Positions 10,278 to 18,840 of a DNA stretch of 57,883 nt are shown here, piece after piece. Position numbers and translations under genes: made by a program. The stretch covers positions 13,002,110-13,059,992 of the forward strand of contig NC_049989.1 of assembly GCF_000003815.2 (NCBI RefSeq), read 5' to 3'. Within the stretch, counting starts at the first letter, position 1. Every line of letters starts with the position of its first letter. The stretch comes from Branchiostoma floridae (taxonomy: Eukaryota; Chordata; Leptocardii; Amphioxiformes; Branchiostomatidae). The notes under the pieces are model-generated. The model did not search any database, was not told the origin of the DNA, and worked only from the letters and a program-made list of their open reading frames with translations.

Positions 10278-11797
10278 ATGTGTGTGTGTGTGTGTGTGTG
10301 TGCGTGCGTGCGTGTGTCTACGTCTATAAGAGTCAAGGACGTTATGTAACGTAGGGTGTAACCAGTGTAGGGCAAGCTAAGGGCATCTCTACTGAGCACC
10401 TTGTTCTTGTTCTTGTACTGAATAACACCCCTTATTTTTGTAAGGCGGTCTGCTTTTCAAAATATCTAATTAGCATTACCAACGTACAGAGACACACCTG
10501 GTCTTATCGGTGGGCAGCCCAAGTCGGACTAAATGTCTGAAGACGTAAAACGGACTTGCTGTTTACTTAAGACAAATATCAAGACATTATCCCTACATAT
10601 TTTGTGTCCTTAACAAATACCATGTCCGACGAAGGGTCATTGGTCGGACAGGTCTGTTTAACAAGAATAATGGGGCTAGATTTTACCCGGTACAGTGAAC
10701 AGGGGGGACGGACGAATGACCTGTACTGGTCAGTATGATGATATCCTTGGTATGTCCGGCTCTCGCCGATTTAAATTATTTACATGCTACGAAGCTCCTA
10801 AGAAACGCGCTCTACACGAATTGAGAGAAGAAACCGTTTTCTCTCATTGCCTACTTCGACTGACGAGTGCAAGAAATATAAAAGTTACTCCAAAATGAAC
10901 TCCGCCCACCCCCACCCCACGACGACTGCAAAATACTTTAGTACATGTACACAATATTGTAGTTAGTTTGAGAACAGACAACTTGTAATCGTTGTCCAGA
11001 GGTCCCACGGGCCGGGTGTATTGGGTCATACTGTGGCCAGGGAGACACGAAAACTGTGTTTTGTCTGTTACGCTATCAACCACTGTACAAAGTGCTAGCA
11101 AGCTCCAACCACCGTGTACTCACGTAATGTTTGTAGGCACATAGCGCTTTAGTACATGTACACAATATTGTAGTTAGTTTGAGAACAGACAACTTGTAAT
11201 CGTTGTCCAGAGGGCCCACGAGTGTATTGGGTCATACTGTGTCCAGACACGAAAACCGAATTTTTGCTGTTACGCTATCAAACACCGTACAAAGCTCTAG
11301 CTAGCTCCAACCAGCCTGTACTCACGTAATGTTTATTAGGCAAATAGCGCTTTAGTACATGTACACAATATTGTAGTTAGTTTGAGAACAGACATCTTGT
11401 AATCGTTGTCCAAAGGCCTCAAGAGTGTATTGGGCCAGACACGAAAACCGTATTTTTTCTGTTCGCTATCAAACACCGTACAAAGCTCTAGCTAGCTCCA
11501 ACCACCGTGTACTCACGTAATGTTTGTTAGGCACATAGCGCTTTAGTACATGTACACAATATTGTAGTTAGTTTGAGAACAGCCATCTTGTAATCGTTGT
11601 CCAAAGGCCTCAAGAGTGTATAGGGCCAGACACGAAAACCGTATTTTTGCTGTTACGCTATCAAACACCGTACAAAGCTCTACTAAAGCTAGCGCCAACC
11701 ACCGTGTACTCACGTAATGTTTGTTAGGCACATAGCGCTTCTCAATCCCCAGCAGTCTTACACCTGCGATGATCTTCTTCGGATTCCCTTCTGTCAT
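1..11797 (-). CDS. NCF1-like: Gene A: p47phox (NCF1)-like NADPH oxidase organiser, 5' part (five exons, runs off left edge)
   Basis: Five coding exons are seen, in transcript order: 11714-11797, 5891-5971, 3160-3235, 1082-1253 and 58-131. All junctions are GT-AG and phases fit (0, 0, 1, 2, 1). Together they encode the full PX domain: start MTEGNPKK, then the block LLGIEKRYVPNKHY, the strand LYILSVKW, the basic motif IIYRRSS, ELFPIETG, WFGNEKF, AERRQTTIDEYC and SFFKTLP, then the linker PNKTYLTFE. This order matches vertebrate p47phox (LLGFEKRFVP, YRRF, EMFPIEAG, ENRQGTLTEYC). In the family PX binds phosphoinositides such as PtdIns(3,4)P2 and brings the organiser to the membrane. The SH3 and C-terminal exons must lie left of the window. 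Oddities: the usual aromatic after RR is Ser (TCC; paralogue B has TAC), and the exon 1 donor region is repeated in tandem. Family assignment is firm; orthology to NCF1 rather than another PX-SH3 organiser rests partly on gene B. Confidence 0.88.
58..131 (-). CDS. NCF1-like: Gene A exon 5 (PX-SH3 linker)
   Basis: 74 nt with acceptor TCTGACAG and donor GTGAGG. Encodes EMPNKTYLTFESKKKQ, DNGKKEKT. Homologous to gene B exon at 24457-24539 and to the KKPETYL linker of vertebrate p47phox. Confidence 0.85.
231..379. mobile_element. MITE with tctccaag / cttggaga ends
   Basis: Inverted arms tctccaagtacggtgc... and ...gcaccgtagggtctgcttggaga, plus inner caaagctggccaagaggtat / atactccttggccagcttt. The copy at 7244-7372 is close. 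Confidence 0.7.
384..494. mobile_element. Second MITE with the same termini and a different interior
   Basis: tctccaaacagagg ... tctttgcttggaga. The inner arms ttgagtcgcggagatat / atatctccgcgactcaa are near-perfect. It lies 5 bp from the preceding element. Confidence 0.7.
505..730 (-). mobile_element. tRNA-derived SINE body, 3' part (minus orientation)
   Basis: On the minus strand it matches the body of the SINE at 31.6 kb in diverged form: the tagcttcgg block, the (g)gacgttaaatgg block, the gggaga(g) block and cacgttaaagaa. Shared blocks include gatccactcacac and ggacccct, also seen at 17.15 kb. Confidence 0.6.
852..1050. mobile_element. MITE with ctttatccgcggggtaacc ends, copy 1 (gene A intron 4)
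   Basis: tttatccgcggggtaacctat ... ataggttaccccgcggataaa. 32 bp downstream of gene A exon 4. Confidence 0.75.
1082..1253 (-). CDS. NCF1-like: Gene A exon 4 (end of PX domain)
   Basis: 172 nt with acceptor TTTATAG and donor GTATGT. Encodes QRWFGNEKFKVAERRQ, TTIDEYC, PKISEHEEVLSFFKTLP and a proline run (NPPPPD). The RRQTTIDEYC block corresponds to vertebrate p47phox NRQGTLTEYC, whose Arg is part of the lipid pocket. The gene B counterpart is not in the assembled sequence. Confidence 0.9.
1436..1600. mobile_element. Harbinger-type MITE, end fragment
   Basis: tta then ggccacagcaagtaaatgg, followed by the gcagactgcaaaa and aacaagatggg blocks shared with copies 1 and 3. The right end is missing. 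Confidence 0.6.
1922..2329. mobile_element. hAT-type MITE with perfect 8-bp target duplication
   Basis: Terminal inverted repeats taggggtgggtaccggtac / gtaccagtacccacccta flank a 408-bp non-coding element. ctggtggt stands directly outside both ends (1914-1921 and 2330-2337). An 8-bp duplication and AGGGGTGGG ends are typical of hAT elements. Confidence 0.85.
3034..3121. repeat. (CA)n microsatellite with (GACA)n start
   Basis: gacagacagacagaca (from ~3006) then a long CA run, in gene A intron 3. Confidence 0.95.
3160..3235 (-). CDS. NCF1-like: Gene A exon 3 (PX domain)
   Basis: 76 nt with acceptor TTCTACAG and donor GTAAGT. Encodes EKLTELFPIETGVVSKK, DQKIPALP. Fully open, unlike its counterpart in gene B. 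A (CA)n microsatellite starts about 45 bp downstream in the intron. Confidence 0.9.
3290..5880. other. Gene A intron 2, no recognised feature
   Basis: AT-rich non-coding sequence with a poly(C) run at 5833-5846. No exon, SINE head or clear inverted-repeat element was recognised. Confidence 0.6.
5891..5971 (-). CDS. NCF1-like: Gene A exon 2 (PX domain, basic-pocket strand)
   Basis: 27 codons, phase 0 on both sides. Acceptor CTCCACAG, donor GTAAGT. Encodes LYILSVKWSEGSEF, IIYRRSS, AFFQLH. Nearly identical to gene B exon 2 except for YRRSS in place of YRRYS. Confidence 0.9.
6029..6347. mobile_element. MITE with ggttcacacgtgcgtat-type ends, copy 1
   Basis: Left tcacacgtgcgtatatttt and ttcaagtccgtatg; right cgctcgtgtgaacccggc. 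Central mirror blocks gaaattggacaaattt / tttgtccaatttc. In gene A intron 1, about 60 bp from exon 2. Confidence 0.65.
6692..6815. repeat. (GAAT)n/(GAAC)n tetranucleotide repeats
   Basis: gaatgaatgaatgaatg, gaacgaacgaacgaac and again at 6786-6813, with an interrupted purine stretch between. Confidence 0.9.
7244..7372. mobile_element. MITE with tctccaag / ttggaga ends
   Basis: tctccaagcagatcctacgg ... gcaccgtggatctggttggaga. Same family as 231-379. Confidence 0.65.
7388..7690. repeat. Segmental tandem duplication including half a MITE
   Basis: The ~105-bp block beginning tagggtgtctcaggtgg (7390-7493) recurs at 7587-7690. The second copy is preceded by the left half of the 7244 MITE (7523-7586) joined directly to it, so the right half of the MITE is deleted in that copy. 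Confidence 0.75.
8500..8580 (-). mobile_element. tRNA-like SINE head fragment
   Basis: The minus strand has ggtaggtcttgagttcgatcc, a B-box-like sequence at the right distance from an A-box-like segment. No body is recognised. Confidence 0.3.
8581..8649. repeat. 69-bp palindrome, two perfect 34-bp arms around one base
   Basis: atgttctagaatcaaaccgt... to the central a at 8615, then the exact reverse complement. No mismatch is seen. Confidence 0.92.
8650..8945. mobile_element. MITE with the same ends, copy 2
   Basis: tatgaggcgcgcatggaag ... ttgaatatatacgcatgtgtg, with ctggtagagactaag and ttgtccaattt blocks. It abuts the palindrome at 8581-8649. Confidence 0.55.
8941..9140. mobile_element. MITE with the same ends, copy 3 (half)
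   Basis: gccgggttcacacgtgcgta then ttcaagtccatattaagtcc and gaaattggacaag; the right half is lost. Confidence 0.55.
9141..10018. other. Gene A intron 1, no recognised gene
   Basis: Contains an isolated MITE-type end (aatctgcttggagatt, 9201) and two short repeats of gaagtaca/ttaactgg type at 9280-9370, plus a G run at 9676. Nothing coding. Confidence 0.55.
10020..10102. repeat. Short ctctatagtggcca repeats
   Basis: tctctatagtggcca appears twice (10019-10060), with a diverged third gtcgctatagacagg. Probably a MITE end; it abuts the TG microsatellite. Confidence 0.4.
10103..10319. repeat. (TG)n microsatellite
   Basis: Long tg runs with occasional tgcg/tgag interruptions, in gene A intron 1. 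ORFs across it on the other strand are repeat artefacts. Confidence 0.95.
10936..11737 (-). repeat. Four tandem ~190-210-bp units carrying the end of gene A exon 1 and its splice donor
   Basis: Units start at 10936, 11147, 11350 and 11541 (lengths 211, 203, 191, 197), each beginning ctttagtacatgtacac. Each ends, on the plus strand, with ccgtgtactcacgtaatgttt, the reverse complement of exon 1's ...AACATTAC|GTGAGT. Only the last unit (right end at exon 1 proper) joins the true coding start. Confidence 0.92.
11714..11797 (-). CDS. NCF1-like: Gene A exon 1 (start codon)
   Basis: ATG at 11797-11795 and 28 codons (MTEGNPKKIIAG, then VRLLGIEKRYVPNKHY) ending in phase 0 at a GTGAGT donor (11708-11713). 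The last 16 residues are nearly identical to gene B exon 1, but the first 12 differ. The final 24 bases plus the donor recur three more times just downstream. Confidence 0.88.
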
Positions 11798-11989
11798 CTT
11801 GGAGTGCTTCGCCCTTCCTTGTCCAAACTTCTGCGGTCCTTCGAAGGACTAGACTTTGCTGTTACAAGCCTCAGAGTTGCACAGTTTTGGGGTGCGTGTT
11901 CCGATTCCGGTGGGTTACTGGATAGTGCAGGAACCGCGCAAAGGGGGAAAGGTTTTCAGCTTGCCCCGCGAACGCTTGACTTATTGACA

Positions 11990-12070
11990 TGTTGACGTCA
12001 CGCCTCCTGACAACCAATCAGAGACGTTGACAGGTACCGGAAGTGAGTTGACCGCGGGATGTCCAATCAA
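11990..12070 (-). promoter_or_regulatory. Candidate promoter elements upstream of gene A
   Basis: About 195 bp upstream of the gene A start codon is a perfect CRE palindrome TGACGTCA (11993-12000), followed by CCAAT at 12014-12018 and again at 12063-12067. Spacing suits a proximal promoter, but such short motifs can occur by chance and no TATA box or start site can be fixed. Confidence 0.3.
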
Positions 12071-13145
12071 AAGCGTCGAAGGTCGAGTTACGGGGATTTC
12101 CAGGGATGCGGGTAGTGAGTCAGAGTTTTGTAACCAGGAAATCGGACTAATACCAGGTTTTCACACTTTCACAGACCAGTTCTTCGGTACTAGGGCCGAC
12201 ATGGCCCCCGGGAAAATTCGCCACAGCCCCTTAAGGAAGGCTGCCAAATCATCGAGTGAGCAAGTTGGCCAGCCTTCACCGGGGTAGCCTTATGGGGATA
12301 TGACAAAAATATTTATACAGTTTGGCAGAGAGCGCAAGTAACTATCTTATTTCGCTGAAGAACTATAATCCAGTAAATTCTTCCACTGGTCGTGTTTCAT
12401 GTTTCGTCAGCCAACTGACCTCTAGCAATAGCAAAACTCCCCTGGCAAATTATTCTCCCTATGAGCCAGCGCAGTCTGGTAGACACCAGCAAAACTCTCC
12501 ACCGGCAAACATTATCGCTGTAGCCGGCGTAGTATAAAAGCTCCTTGCTGGTACTAGGGCTACTAGTTGGATCTAGTTGACCAGGCCAGATGGGGGCAGA
12601 ATCTTACAGTACCGAAGCGAATTCCAGACTGCGTCCCTGGGAGAGACTGTTGACAACTTGTCAAGGTTATAGTTTTGGCGATCAGACAGCAACATTATAG
12701 AAGTGTCGATATCTTTCTTGGATGGTCTTGGATAGTCGAGGCGTTGGTCAGCCAGGAAACATTAATAATTGATAACAACATCTGTACGTGCCCACAAAAA
12801 CGTAACCTACAACAATGTCGTCTAAGAATAGTTCTGACAGAACGTGTTACAAGGCATACGAGAAAGGCATTAGATATCTCAATATATACTCAATGCCTTT
12901 CTGTTCAAAGATTAAGATATTATATAGCTAGCCTTTACCAGGCCATCGTACCGGTTATCGGAGGTTGGAACAATTTCAATTCAAGGTTTTATCAAATGTC
13001 GACAGGTTTTTCTATGCACGTCAACCGTACATTGTCAGACTGTTTACATGTAGCGCTATTGGAGACAGCTGGAAACCTTAACTGTTCTCCCCTGTGTACA
13101 AAACAACAGCGACATTTCAGCCGTTACGTAAGCAATCACGTTCCG
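12071..13145. other. Intergenic region upstream of gene A
   Basis: A 157-codon open frame (12675-13148, +) without an ATG near its start or known motifs is present. I see no splice sites or domain to support it. Confidence 0.5.
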
Positions 13146-13148
13146 TAA

Positions 13149-13625
13149 GGCCACAGCAAGTAAATTTTATGGATGACATCCACGCGCGCATTGATTTTTA
13201 CCTGATTTCAGAAAAAAAAAAGATTTTTTTCTTCTGTAGGGATGGCCAACATGACGATAAAGTACCAAAATGAGCAAATATGTACTCAGGACTGTAGTTG
13301 TAATAGTTAATTGTAAAAGTGACACCAATATGGAAGCCATGAGTGTAGTTACCAACTTTGTTGGTGATGCCAGTCTGCCACACTAGTGTCACTTTTACCA
13401 CACCAGTACATGTCTTGAATACAGGAATGAATGCCTTGTTGGCTCTGATACCATGTTTTGTCCCTTTAATTCTTGTTACAACATTCATTACACCCTTATG
13501 GTGCCTAGTTTTGGAAATGAAGCCATCTTGTTTTTTTTCACCCATCTTGTTTTTTTTTTTCGCCCTATCGCACTATTTTTGCAGTCTGCAAAGGATGTCA
13601 TCCATAAAAATTACTTACTGTGGCC
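13149..13625. mobile_element. PIF/Harbinger-type MITE, copy 1
   Basis: Long inverted ends ggccacagcaagtaaatttt / aaaattacttactgtggcc, flanked by TAA on both sides (13146-13148, 13626-13628). A 3-bp TWA duplication is characteristic of PIF/Harbinger. Non-coding. Confidence 0.75.
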
Positions 13626-13644
13626 TAAGCCAAAATACAGCACT

Positions 13645-14033
13645 AAGGCCAAATCAAGTACATTTGATGGTAAACATTAGCATGATTTCAGAAACAAAAC
13701 AAAAAAGAAGATTTTTTTTTTCTTTTTCGGAGATGGTGAACATGTCAAGAAAGTACTTGGTTTCTTAGGAAAATATTTAGTGTTACAGACTAATGATTGT
13801 ACTTGTAGAAGTGACAAGCGCGAGGTAGCCATGACTGTAGTTGTGGAAGTGAAACTAGCTGGATGGTTCTAAAAGTGGCACCAATATAGAAGCCATGAGT
13901 GTAGTTGCCAACTTTGTGAGTAATACCAGTCTACTAGCACTACACTATTGTAATTTTTACTACACTAGTTCACTTCTAGATCTTGAATGTAGGAATGAAA
14001 GCTCTGCTGGCTGTGATACCCTGTTTTGCCGCT
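13645..14033. mobile_element. Diverged piece of the same Harbinger-type MITE
   Basis: The interior (gaagccatgagtgtagttgcc, accagtcta..., gatcttgaatgtaggaatga) matches copy 1. It is truncated on the right by the ~160-bp repeat array. Confidence 0.6.
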
Positions 14034-14103
14034 TCATTATATTTCAGCCATACCATAGGTATGGTGAAATATATTGTTATATTGCAATCCATACATAGTA
14101 TGG

Positions 14104-15105
14104 GATTGCAATATATTGTTTTTCCTTTCGTTCTCCTCCTGTCAAATCTTCAAATGGATTCAACTTTTTCATTTTTGGGCCAAATGAGCTGAAATTTGGC
14201 AGGGTGGTAGAAGTAGCAAATATCCCCAGGCGTTTTTTTCACTTTCTTGATAGAGGCCTTAGAATTTATGATATTTAGGGTTTTTGGTCATTTTTAGATA
14301 AAATATGTATATTTTGGGCCCCTGTGCCCTGGTATTACAAGCTAATGACCTGAAATTTGGTACAGAGGTGCATTAAACATATGAGCACAGAAAACCATCA
14401 ACACTTTCTTCATAGATCGCTTAAAAAATGAGTTATTTTAGGGTTTTTGGCCATTTTTGACTAAAAATGTATATTTTTGGCTCCTATGCCCTTGTATTAA
14501 AACCAAATGACATGAAATTTGGTACATAGGTGCGTTTGACATATGACCACAGAACTCCATCAATGCTTTATTCATTGTTTACTCCAAAAATGAGTTATTT
14601 TAGGCTTTTTGGCCATTTTTGACAAAAAATGTATATTTTTGGCTCCTATACCCTTGTATGAAAACCTAATGACCTGAAATTTGGTACAGAGGTGCATTGA
14701 ACATATGCTCACAGGACCCCATTGACACTTTCTTCATAGATGACTTCAAAAATTAGTTATTTTGGGGTTTTCAGCCATTTTTGACTAAAAATGTATATTT
14801 TTGGCTTCTTTGCCCTTGTATGTAAACCAAATCACCTGAAATTTGGCAGAAAGGTAAATTGGACATATGACAACAGGATCCCATCAACACTTTCTTCATA
14901 GAGCACTTATAAAATGAGTCATTTTGGGATTTTTTGCCATTTTTAACTAAAAAAATGTATATTTTTGGCTCCTATGCCCTTATATTGAAACCAAATGACC
15001 TAGAATTCGGCATGAAGGTGTGTAGGACAAGTGCCCACAGTACTTCATTTTCCCATTGAGCAAACATGACTTCAAATTGTTGAATTTGGGGATTTTTTCA
15101 AGGAT
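14104..15105. repeat. ~160-bp tandem repeat array 1 (six units)
   Basis: Units marked by tgacctgaaatttggtac-like starts at about 14187, 14347, 14509, 14668, 14828 and 14993; each also carries ggccatttttgac and aatgtatatttttggct(c/t)c. Headed by tcctgtcaaatcttcaaat. Confidence 0.85.
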
Positions 15106-15925
15106 GAAGATGGATTGCAATATGCTGTATTTGCTCCTAAGCAAATGTCGGCCTTTCTAGTATTCGTAATGTTTCTTTCTTTCTTTCTTTCTCCTGTCAA
15201 ATCTTCAAATCGAATCAACTCCGCCATTTTTTAACCGATTGACTTGAAATTTGGCACAAAGGTAGAGTAAGCCAATACCCCCAGGTGTTTTTTTCATTTT
15301 TTTCATATCTGCCTTTAAAATGATTTTATTGAGGTTTTTGTCAATTTTTATGTATATTTCGGGCTCCTGTACCCTGGTATTACAGCCGAATGACATGAAA
15401 TTTGGTACAAGTGCCCTTCAATTATGTGCACATAAATTCAATAAAAGTTTTCCCATACGGTACAACAAAATACTTAATTTTGCGATTTTTGGCCATTTTT
15501 TGACCAAAAAAGGACATTTTTGGCTCCTGTAGCCTCGTTTTACAACCAAATGATCTGAAATTTGGTATAAAAGTGCCCTTCAATTATGTGCACATAAATT
15601 CAATAAAAGTTTTCCCATTCGGTACAACAAAATAATTTTGCGATTTTATGGCCATTTTTTTTGACAAAATTTTGACATTTTTGGCTCCTGTTCCCTCGAT
15701 TTACAACCTAATGACCCGTAAATTGGTAAAGGGGTGCTCTAGATATCTATTCAAATGACCCATGTATAATTTTTGGCATGGACCACTTTAAAATGATATA
15801 TTTGGGATTTTTTTGGTCATTTTCGAATGGCCAAAGGGGTCAACGACCTCAAGGCCTATTGTTGCATGAGGGAGATGGCTGAAATATGCTGTATTTGCTC
15901 TCAAGCAAATGTCGACCTTTCTAGT
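15106..15925. repeat. ~160-bp tandem repeat array 2 (four units)
   Basis: The same head (tcctgtcaaatcttcaaat at 15193) and units at about 15240, 15388, 15549 and 15709. tgctgtatttgctc(c/t)(t/c)aagcaaatgtcg occurs before this array and again at its end, so the arrays look like repeated modules of one element. Confidence 0.82.
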
Positions 15926-16082
15926 TTATTTGTTACATTGTTACAACATTTATGGTGTCTATATTGAAAATTTTGCCATCTTTCCACCTTCCACATACAA
16001 GATCATACAAAGAACAACAAATGTGATAAGGTAAGGGTATCACCATAGCCTTTTTGAGGCCGCATGGACAGTGGGTTATCAT

Positions 16083-16290
16083 TGTGTACAGATTATAGCA
16101 TTGGAAGGCGGGGCCCATCCCACTCTTTCAACCGCCTTTTACCTGCAGCCGAAGTCAGGTACCCATTTCAGTTTTTACAACTGAGTGGAGTGAGGGAAGT
16201 CGCGTAGAGCACAAGACTGGTAGCATGACGGGATTCGAACACAGGACCTCTAGGTTTTGGGTCAAATACCCTCCGATTGACGTCACATGG
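16083..16290 (-). mobile_element. SINE copy, minus orientation
   Basis: On the minus strand there is a B box (ggtcctgtgttcgaatcc) followed by ttccctcactccactcag and gggtacctgacttcgg, matching the SINE at 31.6 kb. Confidence 0.55.
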
Positions 16291-17124
16291 TTCCACAAGA
16301 CATCATGATATGGACTACTTCGTATTTATGCATTCACGCCTGACGAAACCACGCCTCCTAGCGGCACGCCCGAGTTGGCAACGTCAGAGATCGTGTTACA
16401 CATGCTAGTAGGGCTGACGTCAGAGTTGTATTGCACAGTAGAGGGCACAAAACGGGATTTAGTGCTTAAAAAATCATTCTTTTCCTTGAAAACTTTTGCC
16501 CAATCTGGACACTTTTTTTAGTTAGAAAGGACAGGTAGGGTCTAAAGGTCTCCTGTTCTGGTCAAAATTTCGTCCAGCAGTTTGGTTGGTGTAAAGTCTA
16601 AAGACAAATTTTAGTTGTTGGGTGCTACCGATTGTATCAGGAGGGAAGTGGGGTCAAATGTGAAGCTTCTTTTATAGAGAGAGCTTTTCTCGGAGAATGA
16701 GCAGAACATTACCCCTAATTTCTTTTGACGGTTATTAAATAGACCCAAGTGACTTTCTGGTGGAGAAGAATTTTTAAGCCTTCATTCAGAGTATTTTAAC
16801 TTACTTTCCTATGGACGGTCTAACTCCGATGTCTGACCTAGTATTCAATCATGTATTCTGTTGTTTCCGGTCAGCGAAAGGAATAAACTGAAGGGGTTCT
16901 GGGAAATGCAAAACAGTAACGTCATCAATGCGACAGCATGTTGTTTGTATCGCATACCAGGTAAACCTTCTTACGGCGTAACAAATCGAGTACAATGAAC
17001 CATACAATCAAAAAGTAATACTCAAGCAACTAGATATGGTTTTAGAAACGGTCCAAAACCATATCCAGTTCTTTAAGTAACTTCGTGTTGGCGTATCTTA
17101 TTACCTGGATGTCTAACCTACATC
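16291..17124. other. Intergenic, nothing recognised
   Basis: Unique-looking non-coding sequence between two SINE copies; short tgacgtca-type motifs only (16277, 16420). Confidence 0.5.
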
Positions 17125-17575
17125 GACGAACCGTACAATCTGCAGATCTATTCGATCCACTCACACCGGGATGGACCCCTATTCTCCTATAAGTAGNNNN
17201 NNNNNNNNNNNNNNNNNNNNNNNNNNNNNNNNNNNNNNNNNNNNNNNNNNNNNNNNNNNNNNNNNNNNNNNNNNNNNNNNNNNNNNNNNNNNNNNNNNNN
17301 NNNNNNNNNNNNNNNNNNNNNNNNNNNNNNNNNNNNNNNNNNNNNNNNNNNNNNNNNNNNNNNNNNNNNNNNNNNNNNNNNNNNNNNNNNNNNNNNNNNN
17401 NNNNNNNNNNNNNNNNNNNNNNNNNNNNNNNNNNNNNNCTATTAGACGTGACTTACCTAGTCTGGTAGAGACTACCGATAAGTGTGGTGGGTTCCATTGC
17501 GTACTCTTCTCAAACATAGGCCGCCATTCAACGTCCGACACCCGAGGGACGTCCCTTACCAACTTGGTAAAGCTA
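17125..17575 (-). mobile_element. SINE copy interrupted by assembly gap
   Basis: gatccactcacaccgggatgg (17154) and the flank at 17460-17560 match the 505-730 SINE. The middle is unsequenced (17197-17438). Confidence 0.45.
17197..17438. other. Assembly gap
   Basis: 242 N bases inside a SINE copy. Confidence 1.
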
Positions 17576-17599
17576 GTCAGTAGTCACTCATATAGAAGG

Positions 17600-17895
17600 C
17601 TGCCATTCTATACACAAGGATTTATCTCAATGGACCTGAAGTGCAAATTCCAATACACCATGACATGTGACAATCCCTGCATGGCAGATATAGTAAAATA
17701 TATCAAAGAAGGTTTAGACATTAGAAATTCCTCAAATGATTAATTGCAAAGGCTTATAATGGTTGTAAGAAACTTATCCCATACTACAACTACTCCACTA
17801 TTAGTTAGTATGCCTTAAGTTAAGCGATAGAACTGTAGTTATGTAGATGCCATAATTTGTACCTCGTACAATTGTTGTGCAATAAAGTTATTATT
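17600..17895 (+). mobile_element. 5'-truncated LINE 3' end
   Basis: Encodes a C-terminal tail KCKFQYTMTCDNP, VKYIKEGLDIRNSS, then stop, followed by a 3' UTR ending tacaattgttgtgcaataaag. KFxY...DNP...KYI...R recurs in two other fragments here, so it is a LINE family tail rather than a host gene. The same UTR ending recurs near 33713-33735. Confidence 0.6.
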
Positions 17896-18242
17896 TACAC
17901 CTGATTGAAGTGCCTTGTCCCAGGGGCACAAGGACGGCGGCATATCGATGTATTTGAACCAAAGGACCGGTGGGTTACGAGCAAAACACCCTACGCCACA
18001 CGACCTTACGATTAGAACGATTGGAACAACGGAAAAGTTGAGTGCTACATGTAATAATCTTGGACAACATATGACGAGACAGTGCACGTTTTCCTGGTAT
18101 GGACTATTGGCATATATCACCAATCGGTGACCGCCATGAAAATGGGGGCTGTCGGTTTGTAGGCGTATGTACGTGTGTCTGTGTGTGTGTGCACGAGCGT
18201 GTGTCTATATATTTGTTCAGATATTTGTAGTCAGCACAACTC

Positions 18243-18540
18243 AAGAAGATAGTAGCCTCATAGTTGAGCTCAGGTTCCAGTTTGTTGGTATCATGGGATC
18301 CCCCGGTTCAAATTGTGGGAACTATACTCTCGACTAGGGCTGCACCCGTTTTTCGGAAAGGGACGTAAAATGGGGGTCCCGTGTTCGAGAATGTGCCTCA
18401 AGCACGCTAAAAGGGATCCGGAAGTGCTACCAACCCCTCCCTGTATACCCTGCTACTAAAACAGCAAGTAAAGTTGCTGACCTATGTACCACTAAGTAAT
18501 ACGATGTGAACAACATCAATCACAAACCGTGACAGCACTG
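18243..18540 (+). mobile_element. tRNA-derived SINE, second subfamily
   Basis: The block gtaaaatgggggtcccgtgt followed by accctgctac and gaacaacatcaa matches the copy at 29.76 kb. The head is degraded (ccggttcaaattgtggg as B box). Confidence 0.55.
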
Positions 18541-18840
18541 TACAATTTCATATATAGCAAGTACGATTAATCTTCATAATAGAAGAAATCTTATTTGCAA
18601 GTTTTTGCCCGATGGCTAGTTGCAACATGGAAAATACAGAATATATACTACACATAAAGAAAATGAAAGACTTTGGTGTAGATAACAATGGTGACAAGTA
18701 GAAACAGGTGGCTATTCTAGTAATGATATGTTCAGCTGAGAGCTACAGTTTAAAAACTAAATATTTGGGGCTTGATTTCTTTTTTTTGGAAGGAGTAGAA
18801 GACAAAGTGTGCCCTTCCCCTTTGGTATTGACACGTACGT

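Noticed and set aside
12675-13148. 157-codon plus frame
   Set aside because: Starts at TTG, no domain or splice context recognised; probably chance.
13198-13545. 115-codon minus frame sharing residues with one at 28145-28426
   Set aside because: Both lie in copies of the same non-coding MITE; shared residues follow from DNA similarity (kept as a minor test in the findings).
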